A stretch of 16,638 nucleotides of DNA from UBA10649 sp044233495 (GTDB lineage: Bacteria; Actinomycetota; Actinomycetes; S36-B12), in NCBI GenBank assembly GCA_044233495.1, contig JBIIJX010000028.1, positions 1 to 16,638 on the forward strand. The letters are read 5' to 3'. How positions within the stretch are numbered: the first letter of the stretch is position 1; each line of letters begins with the position of its first letter. The position numbers were made by a program, and so were the translations under genes. The notes below the pieces were generated by a model. It did not search any database. It had not been told where the DNA came from and saw only the letters and a program-made list of their open reading frames with translations. Below, piece by piece: positions 7,034 to 14,786 of this stretch.

Positions 7034-7982
7034 ATGCTGCGTCGAGCAGGGCGACCTCGTCGGCGCTCAGCTGCAGCGATCCCATGGGCAGCAGGTCGGC
7101 GAGCTGCACGGGTGTGCGGGCGCTCGCGACCGGAGCCGTGACACCCGGCCGGGTCAGGAGCCACGCGAGTGACACCGCGCTGATCGGAACGTCGTGAGCC
7201 GACGACACCGTGTCGAGGGCGGCAAGGACACGCTCGCCGCGCTCATCGAGGTACACGACCGCGCCCTTGGCGCGCGCACTGTCGACCTCGACCCCGGGCC
7301 GGTACTTGCCCGTGAGGAATCCCTTGGCGAGCGAGTAGTACGGCAGAGATGCGAGGCCGTACTCGGCGACGATCGGTGCGAGTTCGCGCTCGTACCGATC
7401 GCGCTCGACGAGGTTGTAGAGGTCCTGGATGGCAACGAACGGAGCGAGTCCATGCTCGCGCTGCAGTCGAAGGGCCTCCGCGAGCCGGGCCGGCGAGAAG
7501 TTCGAGGCACCCAGCGCCTTCACGCGCCCGGATTGCACCACCTCGTCGAACGCCTGCAGGTACTCCAGCATCGGCACGCTCTCGTCGTCCTCGTGCGCGT
7601 AGTAGACGTCGATGTAATCGGTCTGCAGGCGATCGAGGGAGTCATCGAGCGCGCCTCGGATGGTGTCGGGTGCGAGGCCGCGTCGGGCGGTGAGCTTGGC
7701 CACCTTGGTGGCGATGACGAGGTCGCTGCGTGAGCCTCGCGAGCTCAGCCATTGCCCCATGATGCGCTCGGAGTCGCCGCCGGTGTTGCCGGGGATCCAC
7801 TCGGAGTACACGTCGGCGGTGTCGATGAAGTTGCCGCCCGCGGCGACGTAGGCGTCGAGCAGTGCGAAGGAGCCGTCGACATCGACGGTCCAGCCGAAGA
7901 CGTTGCCGCCGAAGCACAGCGGCGAGACGAGGACGCCGGTGGAGCCGAGGGGACGGGTGGGCGTGAGGGGGGCGGGGGCCAT
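7026..7982 (-). CDS. Aldo/keto reductase
   Basis: A 318-residue NADPH-dependent oxidoreductase of the aldo/keto reductase superfamily (TIM barrel), predicted to reduce aldehydes or ketones in the cytoplasm. The catalytic tetrad is complete: Asp54 and Tyr59 in NFIDTADVYSEW, Lys93 in VIATKVAKL and His130 in DYIDVYYAHEDD. The C-terminal cofactor region contains SAVSLAWLLTRPGVTAPVASA. The ATG at 7982 gives the usual N terminus (PLGSTGVLVSPLCFGGN) and lies 19 nt after the trmB stop. An alternative ATG at 8018 would overlap trmB by 17 bp and add 12 residues not typical of the family; neither start has a strong ribosome binding site. It is the last gene of the MFS-peptidase E-trmB run. The pattern resembles the bacterial YajO/Tas-like general AKRs, and no specific substrate can be inferred. 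Confidence 0.93.
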   Translation of the reverse strand: MAPAPLTPTRPLGSTGVLVSPLCFGGNVFGWTVDVDGSFALLDAYVAAGGNFIDTADVYSEWIPGNTGGDSERIMGQWLSSRGSRSDLVIATKVAKLTARRGLAPDTIRGALDDSLDRLQTDYIDVYYAHEDDESVPMLEYLQAFDEVVQSGRVKALGASNFSPARLAEALRLQREHGLAPFVAIQDLYNLVERDRYERELAPIVAEYGLASLPYYSLAKGFLTGKYRPGVEVDSARAKGAVVYLDERGERVLAALDTVSSAHDVPISAVSLAWLLTRPGVTAPVASARTPVQLADLLPMGSLQLSADEVALLDAASA

Positions 7983-8001
7983 GGCCCCATTCTGCACGTG
8001 T

Positions 8002-8721
8002 CTAGATGACTTCCGCATCCACCCGGTCAGCGCTTCCCGTGTGCGGGACGAACACGAGGTCGACGATGGCGCGGCCCTCGCGAAGCGCGCGGGTCTCGTA
8101 GTGCGTCACCGGACGGTCCCCGGGCCGGGCGATGGCCCCGCCCGACCAGCCGGGAGCCTCGGCGAACACCTCCTGCATGGCCTCGGCGTACTCCTGCCAG
8201 TCCGTCGCGAGGTGCCAGAAGCCGTCCGGACGCAGCCGGCTCAGCACGAGCTCGAGGATGGCGGGCTGCACCAGTCGGCGCTTGTGATGGCGCGCCTTGG
8301 GCCACGGATCGGGGAAGAAGCTCCGCACACCGGCGAGGCTGTGCGGCGGCACCATGCGCTCGAGCACCGCGAGGGCGTCGCCCTCGGTGACGCGCACGCT
8401 GCCGATGCCCGCGGAGTCCAGTTCGGCCACCAGCGTGCCGAGACCGGGGGTGTGGACGTCGACGGCCCAGATGCCGACGGCGGGCTGCTGCTGGGCCATG
8501 GCGACGGTGGCGCGTCCGTCCCCGCACCCGATCTCCAGGACGACACCGGTGCACGTGCCCCAGACCGCTGCGAGTTCGATCGGCTCGTCCGCGATCGGGA
8601 TGATGAGGTCGGTGCGGCGCTCCAGTGCCTCCTGTGCGCGCGGAGTGATCCGCGAGCGGCGGGGCTTGAACGTGCGGATGCCCGGGCGCAGGACGGACGA
8701 ATGCGACAGGTGCTCGCTCAC
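8002..8721 (-). CDS. trmB: tRNA (guanine-N7-)-methyltransferase TrmB
   Basis: A 239-residue cytoplasmic enzyme that uses S-adenosylmethionine to form 7-methylguanosine in the variable loop (position 46) of tRNA. The SAM-binding glycine loop is VLEIGCGDGRATVAMA (about 61-76), with the acidic ribose-binding Asp88 in AVDVH. The family signature FFPDPWPKARHHKRR is at 135-149, and ATDWQEYAEAM and the late VTHYETRALREG complete the TrmB pattern. The length equals that of typical TrmB. The frame opens upstream to 8817, but a GTG at 8721 overlaps the TGA of the peptidase E gene as GTGA (8718-8721). That favours GTG and suggests translational coupling, although there is no clear separate ribosome binding site. 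The residues upstream of the GTG are Arg/Pro-rich and look like non-coding read-through. Confidence 0.94.
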   Translation of the reverse strand: MSEHLSHSSVLRPGIRTFKPRRSRITPRAQEALERRTDLIIPIADEPIELAAVWGTCTGVVLEIGCGDGRATVAMAQQQPAVGIWAVDVHTPGLGTLVAELDSAGIGSVRVTEGDALAVLERMVPPHSLAGVRSFFPDPWPKARHHKRRLVQPAILELVLSRLRPDGFWHLATDWQEYAEAMQEVFAEAPGWSGGAIARPGDRPVTHYETRALREGRAIVDLVFVPHTGSADRVDAEVI

Positions 8722-9503
8722 GTCGATACGCGCAGGCGCAGGGGTGCGTTCACGCGATGACGGCGGTCGTGCTCGATCCGCCAGGCGGATCCGACGCCAC
8801 GCGAGCGGAAGGCCCACGCGTCTGTACTCTCCACTGCGTCTTCGGGTGCCTCGTCTGCTGTGTCGTCTGCTGTGTCGTGTGCTGCGTCGTCCGGCCCCTC
8901 GGACAGCAGTGCGGTGTCCTCGTCGATGCCGACGACGACGTTGCCGGGAGAGATCAGCGGGCGCATGACGGTGTCGGGGATGAAGCGGCTGTACTTGTCG
9001 AAGTGCGGCAGCACGCGCAGGGCGGGCACGACCCCGAGGCCGTCGGTGCCACCCTTGTTCGGGTGGCGGATGTCAGGCACGTAGCCGCCGAGCGCCATCG
9101 CGCCGGCGCTGCATCCGGCGAGTGAGGCACCGGCGCGCCACTCGGAGAGGATCGCGGTCCACGTTGCGGTGCCGCGCAGGGTCGTCGCCAGGTGTCGGGG
9201 GTTGCCGCCGGACAGGTAGATGAGACCGGCCCCGGCGATGGCCGCCGCATGGGCGGGATCGTCGGCGTCGCCGCGGGTGCGCACGTCTACGACGACCTGC
9301 TCGACGCCCAGTCGCTCGGCGGCCTCGGCTCCGAGTCGGTGCCACTTGTCCAGGACGCGGTCGCCCTCGGGAGCCGCAGCGGTCGCGAGCTGCACATAGC
9401 GCGGTGGACGGTCCTCCAGCAGCCATGCCTCGATGTCGTGCATGACGGGCAGGTACTCGCCGCTGCCCACCAGGGCGATGCGTCCGGCCCGAATGGTGGT
9501 CAT
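8718..9503 (-). CDS. Peptidase E / cyanophycinase-like (S51 family) protein
   Basis: A 261-residue class I glutamine amidotransferase-like hydrolase of the S51 type. Residues 7-20 (GRIALVGSGEYLPV) and YLSGGNPRHL (96-105) are family hallmarks. The nucleophile elbow is GCSAGAMALGGYV with Ser132, and His167 in LPHFDKYSRF is the likely catalytic His. S51 enzymes cleave Asp-X dipeptides or cyanophycin-derived peptides; which applies here is not clear. Between GIDEDTALLSEG and WAFRSRGVGSAWRI there is an unusual acidic insert (about 203-228), partly encoded by a 12-bp tandem repeat that gives DTAD units. The start is an ATG at 9503 with no good Shine-Dalgarno sequence, 29 bp after the MFS stop. The frame stays open far upstream without family resemblance, so that part is not included. 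It overlaps trmB by 4 bp. Confidence 0.88.
   Translation of the reverse strand: MTTIRAGRIALVGSGEYLPVMHDIEAWLLEDRPPRYVQLATAAAPEGDRVLDKWHRLGAEAAERLGVEQVVVDVRTRGDADDPAHAAAIAGAGLIYLSGGNPRHLATTLRGTATWTAILSEWRAGASLAGCSAGAMALGGYVPDIRHPNKGGTDGLGVVPALRVLPHFDKYSRFIPDTVMRPLISPGNVVVGIDEDTALLSEGPDDAAHDTADDTADEAPEDAVESTDAWAFRSRGVGSAWRIEHDRRHRVNAPLRLRVST
8851..8886. repeat. 12-bp in-frame tandem repeat inside the peptidase E-like gene
   Basis: On the plus strand, tcgtctgctgtg occurs twice without change (8851-8862, 8863-8874), followed by a third copy with two changes (8875-8886). Because 12 is a multiple of three, gain or loss of a unit would add or remove four residues (DTAD) without a frameshift. Confidence 0.8.
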
Positions 9504-9532
9504 GGAGGCCGAGAGTAGCGGCGAGGAGCGGA

Positions 9533-10792
9533 TCAGGCCCGGCGCAGCCACTGGTGACGGTGGGGAATGGACGGGCCGAGCAGGAGGCCGAGGACGAGGC
9601 CGACGAGGTGGAGGGCGATGCCGAAACCGATGACCCAGGCTATGCCCCATCCCAGCAGCCAGCCGCTGATGGCGGTTGCGATCGCGTAGGCCGTCGTGCG
9701 CAGGCTCGATGCGGTGCTGAAGACCTGTGCCTGGAGTCCGGGTGGCGACTCGCGCACGCGCACCCGGAACATGGCGGAGATGAGGGGTGGCTCGGATGCA
9801 CCCATGGCGAACGCCGCGGCCAGGAGCAGAGGGGTGGTGGGTGCCAGCCCGAGGGCGAGCAGGAAGACCGCCGACAGGATCGTGCTGACGATAATCGCTC
9901 GGTCCGGACGCACGACCGGGCGCCGGGTGAACCATGCGGCGCTCAGCAGGCCCCCCACAGCGAAGGTGCCGAGGATGACCCCGGTGAATCCGAGGCTGCG
10001 CCCCTCCTCGAGGGCGAGGATCGGTGCAGCCACGAACACCGGTGCCTGCCCGGCGAAGCCCACCGTGGTGATGAGCGTCGAACGGCGCAGTGCGGGTATG
10101 CGCGTCATTGTCGAGGCGCCCGCGCGAAGGGTGGCGCGCAGAGAGGAGTGGCCCGCGGCCCGCGGTTTCGTCCGCAGGGGCACGAACCTCAGTGTGACAA
10201 GCGCAACGATGAGCAGCAGGGCAGTGAGTCCGAGCGGGGCGACCGCCGACAGTCCGACGAGCGCGGTGGCCGCAGGGGGTGCCACCACTGCGGCGACGCT
10301 GTAGGTGGCGGCGTCGGCGGAGTAGGCGCGGGTGAGGCGGTCCCGGGGAATGAGGTCGGGCAGCTGTGCGCTCCACGCACCTGTGAGTGCTGGGTAGCCC
10401 AGGCCGGTGATGATGGCCAGCGCAATCACGACCGGCAGGGGAACGCGTCCGATGGCCAGAGCGATGGTCGCCACGCCCACAGCCATGACGAGCAGGGAGA
10501 CGGCGAAGCCCCGTCGGGCCGAGGTGGATCGGTCGATCAGGGCGCCGGCGATCGGCCCGGCTATGGCGGCCGTGGCAGTCAGGGATGCGACGAGGTAGGA
10601 GCCGGTGCTCGCGCTGCCGAGCACTGCAATGGTCGTGACGAGCAGTGCGGGCCCAGCCGACTCCGCTGCGGATCGGGCGAGTGTCGCTGAGGTGAGGTAG
10701 GAGCCGAGGGCCCGCGACGAGGCGGGCTCCTGCTCTGCTGCGGGTGTGCTGCTGCTCAGCGCCGGCCTCCGGGGGCGTGCGTCATGGCCCAC
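9533..10792 (-). CDS. Major facilitator superfamily transporter
   Basis: A protein of up to 419 residues with about 12 hydrophobic helices, predicted to be a secondary (proton-driven) exporter in the inner membrane. A variant of the MFS loop 2-3 motif is seen at about 78-94 (GPIAGALIDRSTSARRG). The overall pattern (ALLVTTIAVLGS..., then TGLGYPALTGAWSAQLPDLI) resembles drug-efflux or unassigned MFS proteins; the substrate is unknown. The start is uncertain. The first possible start is GTG at 10792, directly next to the CsoR-type palindrome. A CTG at 10759 has a perfect GGAGG (10766-10770) six bases upstream and would give 408 residues. The reading frame continues upstream into copper genes on the other strand, which is clearly spurious. 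It is the first gene of the run with peptidase E, trmB and AKR, and is divergent from the CsoR-family gene. Confidence 0.87.
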   Translation of the reverse strand: MGHDARPRRPALSSSTPAAEQEPASSRALGSYLTSATLARSAAESAGPALLVTTIAVLGSASTGSYLVASLTATAAIAGPIAGALIDRSTSARRGFAVSLLVMAVGVATIALAIGRVPLPVVIALAIITGLGYPALTGAWSAQLPDLIPRDRLTRAYSADAATYSVAAVVAPPAATALVGLSAVAPLGLTALLLIVALVTLRFVPLRTKPRAAGHSSLRATLRAGASTMTRIPALRRSTLITTVGFAGQAPVFVAAPILALEEGRSLGFTGVILGTFAVGGLLSAAWFTRRPVVRPDRAIIVSTILSAVFLLALGLAPTTPLLLAAAFAMGASEPPLISAMFRVRVRESPPGLQAQVFSTASSLRTTAYAIATAISGWLLGWGIAWVIGFGIALHLVGLVLGLLLGPSIPHRHQWLRRA

Positions 10793-10795
10793 ACG

Positions 10796-10811
10796 ATACC
10801 CCGGGGGGTAG
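10796..10811. promoter_or_regulatory. Probable operator of the CsoR-family repressor
   Basis: The sequence ATACCCCGGGGGGTAG contains the near-perfect palindrome TACCCC-GGGGGG-TA (10797-10810). CsoR-family operators are known as A/T-flanked C-run/G-run palindromes of this kind. It lies 17 bp before the repressor's ATG and next to the MFS start, so it could control both directions. Assignment is by pattern and position only. Confidence 0.72.
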
Positions 10812-10828
10812 AGGAGTATCCTGTCGAC

Positions 10829-11089
10829 ATGGAGACCGATCCCGCCGTCACCCGTGACATCCTCCTGCGGCTGAAGCGTGCCAAGGGCCAGCTCGAGGGC
10901 ATCATCACCATGATCGAGGACGAACGCAGCTGCGGCGAGATCGTCATGCAGCTCGCCGCCGTGTCCAAGGCCCTCGACCGCGCCGGGTTCAAGATCGTCG
11001 CCAATGGCCTGCAGCAGTGCTGGGAGCAAGGCGACGAGGCGCCGCTCACTCGCGAGGAGCTCGAGAAGCTCTTCCTCTCGCTCGCGTAG
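10829..11089 (+). CDS. csoR: CsoR/CstR-family (DUF156) repressor
   Basis: An 86-residue all-helical repressor of the CsoR/FrmR/CstR family, which releases its operator when the sensor cysteines bind Cu(I), other metals or sulfane sulfur. RLKRAKGQLEGIITMIED (14-31) is the family's N-terminal helix. Sensor residues: Cys35 in ERSCGEIV and Cys64 in LQQCWEQ. The His expected four residues before the second Cys (His61 of the Mycobacterium tuberculosis CsoR) is Gly60 in VANGLQQC. The ligand set is thus Cys/Cys without His, as in persulfide-sensing CstR. The ATG at 10829 is preceded by GAGGAG (10811-10816) at a longish 12-nt spacing; an in-frame ATG at 10784 would run through the operator and is rejected. 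It heads an operon with a copper chaperone and ATPase, so the symbol csoR is given from context. The inducer is not certain. Confidence 0.9.
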   Translation: METDPAVTRDILLRLKRAKGQLEGIITMIEDERSCGEIVMQLAAVSKALDRAGFKIVANGLQQCWEQGDEAPLTREELEKLFLSLA

Positions 11090-11093
11090 GAGG
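11088..11093 (+). promoter_or_regulatory. Ribosome binding site of the CopZ-like gene
   Basis: AGGAGG, overlapping the repressor's TAG stop and five bases before the GTG at 11099. It is the strongest Shine-Dalgarno sequence in the operon and fixes this GTG as the start. Confidence 0.85.
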
Positions 11094-11098
11094 TTCAC

Positions 11099-11314
11099 GT
11101 GATCACGTATGCGTACCGTGTTTCGGGCATGACGTGCGATCACTGCGTGGCGGCGATTGACGACGAGGTGAGGCAACTCGCCGGGGTGCTCGATGTCGTC
11201 ATCGATCTGGCGCCCGGGAATATCACGACCGTCACGGTCACCAGCGACGCACCTCTTCTCCTCGACGACGTGCGTGCCGCTGTCGACGAGGCGGGCTACG
11301 ACCTGGTGACGTAG
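11099..11314 (+). CDS. copZ: CopZ-like copper chaperone (HMA domain)
   Basis: A 71-residue heavy-metal-associated domain that binds Cu(I) through Cys13 and Cys16 in GMTCDHC and hands it to the ATPase or the repressor. The beta-alpha-beta-beta-alpha-beta pattern is complete, and VRAAVDEAGYDLV is the usual last helix and strand. The GTG start is set by a perfect AGGAGG that overlaps the previous stop. It ends two bases before the CopA start. The family also includes chaperones for zinc or mercury, but the neighbouring CPC-type ATPase supports copper. Confidence 0.92.
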   Translation: MITYAYRVSGMTCDHCVAAIDDEVRQLAGVLDVVIDLAPGNITTVTVTSDAPLLLDDVRAAVDEAGYDLVT

Positions 11315-11316
11315 CC

Positions 11317-13584
11317 ATGGCCGACATCGACCTGTCAATCGAGGGCATGACGTGCACCTCGTGCGCCGCGCGCATCGAGCGCAAGCTCAACAAGCTCCCC
11401 GGGGTCGTCGCGACGGTCAACTACGCGACCGAGAAGGCGCACGTCGCGCTGCCCGAGGGGGTGAGCGTCGACGACGCCATCGCCGTCGTCGAGTCGACCG
11501 GCTACCACGCGACCCTGCCTGAGCCGATGCCTCCCGTCATGGTCTCCGGCGCTGATGCCGAACCTGCGCGGTCGACGGCGCCGGAGCGCGACGACCTCCG
11601 GCAGCGCTTGCTGGTGAGCACGGCCCTCACCGTCCCCGTCGTCCTGTTGGCGATGGTTCCCGTCCTGCAGTTCACCTACTGGCAGTGGGCGTCGTTGACG
11701 CTCGCGGCACCCGTCGTGGTCTGGGGTGCCTGGCCCTTCCATCGTGCTGCCTGGATCAACCTGCGGCACGGTGCCGCGACCATGGACACCCTGGTGTCGA
11801 TGGGGGTGCTCGCCGCCTTCCTGTGGTCGGTGTACGCCCTGTTCATCGGTGGGGCCGGTGTGGCCGGCATGACGATGGCGTTCTCACTCCTGCCGCACGA
11901 AGGTGCGGGGTCGTCCGAGATCTACCTCGAGGTGGCCTCGGCGGTGACCGTCTTCATCCTCCTGGGTCGCTACCTCGAGGAGCGGGCGAAGAATCGGTCG
12001 AGCGAGGCACTGCGCGCTCTTGCTGGCATGGGTGCGCACGATGCCGCCGTGCTGCGTGGAGGAATCTCAGGAGTCGAGACCCGCGTTCCGATCAGCGACG
12101 TTGTCGTCGGCGACCTGTTCGTCGTGCGACCGGGAGAGAAGGTTCCTACCGACGGGGTCGTGGTCGAGGGGTCGTCGGCGATCGACGCGAGCCTGCTGAC
12201 CGGTGAGCCGATGCCGGTGGAGGTGGGTCCGGGGTCACCGGTGGTCGGCGCCACGGTGAACGTCAGCGGACGGCTCGTGGTGGAGGCCACGCGCGTCGGT
12301 GCCGACACGCAGCTGGCGCGCATCTCCCGGCTGGTCGAGCAGGCTCAGGCCGGAAAGGCCCCGGTGCAGCGCCTCGCCGATCGGGTGTCGGCCGTCTTCG
12401 TCCCCGTGGTGATCGGTCTGGCGATCCTCACCCTCGCCGGGTGGATCGCGATCACGGGTGACGTCACGATGGCCTTCACCGCGGCGGTCGCGGTACTGAT
12501 CATCGCCTGCCCGTGCGCCCTCGGACTCGCGACCCCGACCGCCCTCCTGGTCGGCACCGGTCGTGGAGCTCAGCTGGGCGTCCTCATCAAGGGTCCTCAG
12601 GTACTGGAGTCCACGCGCCGCGTCGACACGATCGTGCTCGACAAGACGGGCACCATCACGACCGGTCACATGGCGCTGGTGGATGCGGTGCCGGTGGCCG
12701 GCATGAGCACAGAGCGACTGCTGACGCTGGTGGCGTCGGTCGAGAACGCATCCGAGCATCCCGTGGCCCGAGCCGTTGCGGCGGGTGCGGTCGCGCGAGG
12801 TGCGCGCATCGAGCCGGTTGACGCGTTCCGCAACCACGGAGGTCGTGGCGTGCAGGGGGTGGTCGACTCGGTGGCGGTCGTCGCGGGGCGCCCGTCGTGG
12901 ATCTGCGATGAATGGTCGCTGGCAGAGCCCGCCGAGCTCGCCCAGGCACGGTCGGCCCACGAGGGTGCGGGGCGATCCGTCGTCCTCGTCGCCGCCGACG
13001 GAGCCGTGGTCGGGCTCGTCGTGGTCGCCGACACGGTCAAGCCCACGAGTGCTGCGGCGGTAGCCATGCTGCGCCAGCTGGGGCTTGCCCCGGTGCTGCT
13101 CACCGGCGACCACGGTGCCGCGGCCCGTGCCGTGGCCGCTGACGTCGGCATCAGCGAGGTCATCGCCGATGTCCTTCCTGATCAGAAGGTGGCCGAGGTG
13201 GTGCGGCTACAGGACACCGGTGCCGTGGTGGCCATGGTGGGCGATGGCGTCAACGACGCCGCTGCGCTCGCCCAGGCAGACCTCGGCCTGGCCATGGGCA
13301 CCGGTACCGATGTGGCGATCGAAGCCGCCGACATCACGGTGGTCCGGGGTGATCTGCTCGCCGTTGTCGATGCCATCCGCCTCTCGCGTCGTACGTTGGG
13401 GATCATCAAGGGCAACCTCTTCTGGGCCTTCGCCTACAACGTGGCCGCAATCCCCCTGGCGATGGCCGGGCTGCTGAATCCGATCGTGGCCGGAGCAGCC
13501 ATGGCGTTCTCGTCCGTCTTCGTCGTCACGAACAGCCTTCGACTGCGGCGCTTCCGCGGGATCTCGGCAGCTCCTGCGGCATGA
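11317..13584 (+). CDS. copA: Cu(I)-exporting P1B-type ATPase CopA
   Basis: A 755-residue membrane pump that exports Cu(I) from the cytoplasm using ATP. The N-terminal HMA domain carries GMTCTSC (Cys13, Cys16). The actuator domain has LLTGEPMPVEVG (TGE at 295-297). The membrane metal site is Cys398-Pro-Cys400 in IIACPCALGLATPTA. The P domain has phospho-acceptor Asp442 in VLDKTGTIT, the nucleotide domain has SEHPVARA (His481-Pro482), and the hinge is MVGDGVNDAAALAQAD (GDGVND at 642-647). FAYNVAAIPLA and MAFSSVFVVTNSLRL supply the Tyr-Asn and Met-Ser-Ser residues typical of Cu(I)-specific (P1B-1) pumps. The ATG at 11317 is two bases after the chaperone stop; no separate strong ribosome binding site is seen, so translation is probably coupled. 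There is one HMA domain, as in many bacterial CopA proteins. Confidence 0.96.
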   Translation: MADIDLSIEGMTCTSCAARIERKLNKLPGVVATVNYATEKAHVALPEGVSVDDAIAVVESTGYHATLPEPMPPVMVSGADAEPARSTAPERDDLRQRLLVSTALTVPVVLLAMVPVLQFTYWQWASLTLAAPVVVWGAWPFHRAAWINLRHGAATMDTLVSMGVLAAFLWSVYALFIGGAGVAGMTMAFSLLPHEGAGSSEIYLEVASAVTVFILLGRYLEERAKNRSSEALRALAGMGAHDAAVLRGGISGVETRVPISDVVVGDLFVVRPGEKVPTDGVVVEGSSAIDASLLTGEPMPVEVGPGSPVVGATVNVSGRLVVEATRVGADTQLARISRLVEQAQAGKAPVQRLADRVSAVFVPVVIGLAILTLAGWIAITGDVTMAFTAAVAVLIIACPCALGLATPTALLVGTGRGAQLGVLIKGPQVLESTRRVDTIVLDKTGTITTGHMALVDAVPVAGMSTERLLTLVASVENASEHPVARAVAAGAVARGARIEPVDAFRNHGGRGVQGVVDSVAVVAGRPSWICDEWSLAEPAELAQARSAHEGAGRSVVLVAADGAVVGLVVVADTVKPTSAAAVAMLRQLGLAPVLLTGDHGAAARAVAADVGISEVIADVLPDQKVAEVVRLQDTGAVVAMVGDGVNDAAALAQADLGLAMGTGTDVAIEAADITVVRGDLLAVVDAIRLSRRTLGIIKGNLFWAFAYNVAAIPLAMAGLLNPIVAGAAMAFSSVFVVTNSLRLRRFRGISAAPAA

Positions 13585-13591
13585 TCACGTC

Positions 13592-14782
13592 GTGACCGAA
13601 TTCGATGTCGAGGCCATCGACCTGACGGTGCTGCGTGATCGGCAGAGCATCAAGTACCGGGCCTACGGAGCCGACGTGATCCCCGCGTGGATCGCGGAGA
13701 TGGACTTCCCTCTCGCCGAGCCGATTGCCCGGGCCCTGCATGACGCCATCGACCGGTCCGACACCGGCTATCCGTCCGGAACGGGACTGCGAGAGGCCTT
13801 TTCCGAGTTCGCGGCGCGCACCTGGCAGTGGGACGTCCCGGCCGCCCGGGTCATCGGCGTGCCGGATGTCCTGTCCGGAGTGGAGTGGGCCATTCGCCTG
13901 CTCACGGCTCCCGGCGACGGCGTGGTCATCAACACACCCGTCTACCCGCCGTTCTTCAGCACTATCCGCGACATCGTCGAGCGCACCATCGTCGAGGTGC
14001 CGCTGGCCAGGAGCGCGGATGGCGCCTACTCCCTCGACCTGCCGGCGCTTGCGGAGGCTTTCGCGCGCCCGGACGTCACCGCACTACTGCTGTGCAGTCC
14101 CCACAACCCGACGGGCACCGTCCCGTCGCGCGCAGAACTGGAGCAGATCGCTTCCCTTGCTCACGAGTACGGCGTTGTGGTGATAGCCGACGAGATCCAT
14201 GCGCCGCTGGTCCTGGCCGGCGCGCAACACACCCCGTACCTGAGCGTCGCCGGGGCTGACGCGAACGCCGTGGCCCTGGTCGCGGCGTCCAAGGCCTGGA
14301 ATCTGCCGGGCTTGAAGTGCGCCCAGCTGGTCGCGACAGAACGCACCGCCCCGATCATGCGCGACGGGCTGCCCAAGGAGGTCGTCTATGCCACCGGGCA
14401 CCTGGGTGTCATCGCCACGGTGACCGCCTACCGTGAGGGTGATCCGTGGCTGCAGCAGGTACTAGGCATCCTCGACCGTAATCGGATCCTCCTCGGTGAG
14501 CTGCTCGCCGCCCACGTGCCGCGCGCCGGTTACGTGATGCCGGAGGCCTCGTACCTCGCCTGGGTCGATCTGCGCGCGTACGACGTTGGAGATGACCCCT
14601 CCGAGCGGCTGCTCAAGCAGGCGCGCGTGGCGCTCAACGCCGGGCCGACCTTCGGCCCGGGGGGAGCGGGCCACGTGCGGCTGAACATGGCCACGAGTCC
14701 GGCGATCCTGACGCAGATCGTCGAGCGCATCGGCGGGGCGCTTGGCGCCGTCGATGCTGTCGAGACCGTCGAAGCGCCGTGA
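13592..14782 (+). CDS. MalY/PatB-type PLP-dependent C-S lyase (cystathionine beta-lyase)
   Basis: A 396-residue fold-type I aminotransferase-like enzyme, predicted to cleave cystathionine or cysteine-type substrates to a thiol (or H2S), pyruvate and ammonia. Diagnostic motifs of the MalY/PatB branch: DVIPAWIAEMDFPLAEPI near the N terminus, SPHNPTGT, Asp200 in IADEIHAPLVL, the PLP-binding Lys234 in AASKAWNLPGLKCAQ, and carboxylate-binding Arg363 in HVRLNMATSP. The length is typical. The GTG at 13592 is only 7 bp after the copA stop, which favours co-transcription with the copper genes; no good Shine-Dalgarno sequence is seen. With a Cys/Cys repressor at the head of the operon, a link between sulfide or thiol chemistry and copper handling is possible (inference). 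E. coli MalY also has a side role in maltose control, for which nothing here speaks. Confidence 0.9.
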   Translation: MTEFDVEAIDLTVLRDRQSIKYRAYGADVIPAWIAEMDFPLAEPIARALHDAIDRSDTGYPSGTGLREAFSEFAARTWQWDVPAARVIGVPDVLSGVEWAIRLLTAPGDGVVINTPVYPPFFSTIRDIVERTIVEVPLARSADGAYSLDLPALAEAFARPDVTALLLCSPHNPTGTVPSRAELEQIASLAHEYGVVVIADEIHAPLVLAGAQHTPYLSVAGADANAVALVAASKAWNLPGLKCAQLVATERTAPIMRDGLPKEVVYATGHLGVIATVTAYREGDPWLQQVLGILDRNRILLGELLAAHVPRAGYVMPEASYLAWVDLRAYDVGDDPSERLLKQARVALNAGPTFGPGGAGHVRLNMATSPAILTQIVERIGGALGAVDAVETVEAP

Positions 14783-14786
14783 AGCC

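Noticed and set aside
9504..10376. N-terminal extension of the peptidase E frame
   Set aside because: About 290 Arg/Pro/His-rich residues overlap the MFS gene in another frame; the family N terminus (GRIALVGSGEY) begins just after the ATG at 9503.
9554..10690. 378-codon plus-strand open frame
   Set aside because: It lies opposite the MFS transporter and its product is low-complexity Gly/Glu/Arg/Asp with no domain; it reflects the codon bias of the real gene.
10793..11338. Upstream extension of the MFS frame
   Set aside because: It runs antisense through csoR and copZ and has no transporter features.
12235..13113. 292-codon minus-strand open frame
   Set aside because: It is antisense to the catalytic core of copA, whose motifs are all intact.
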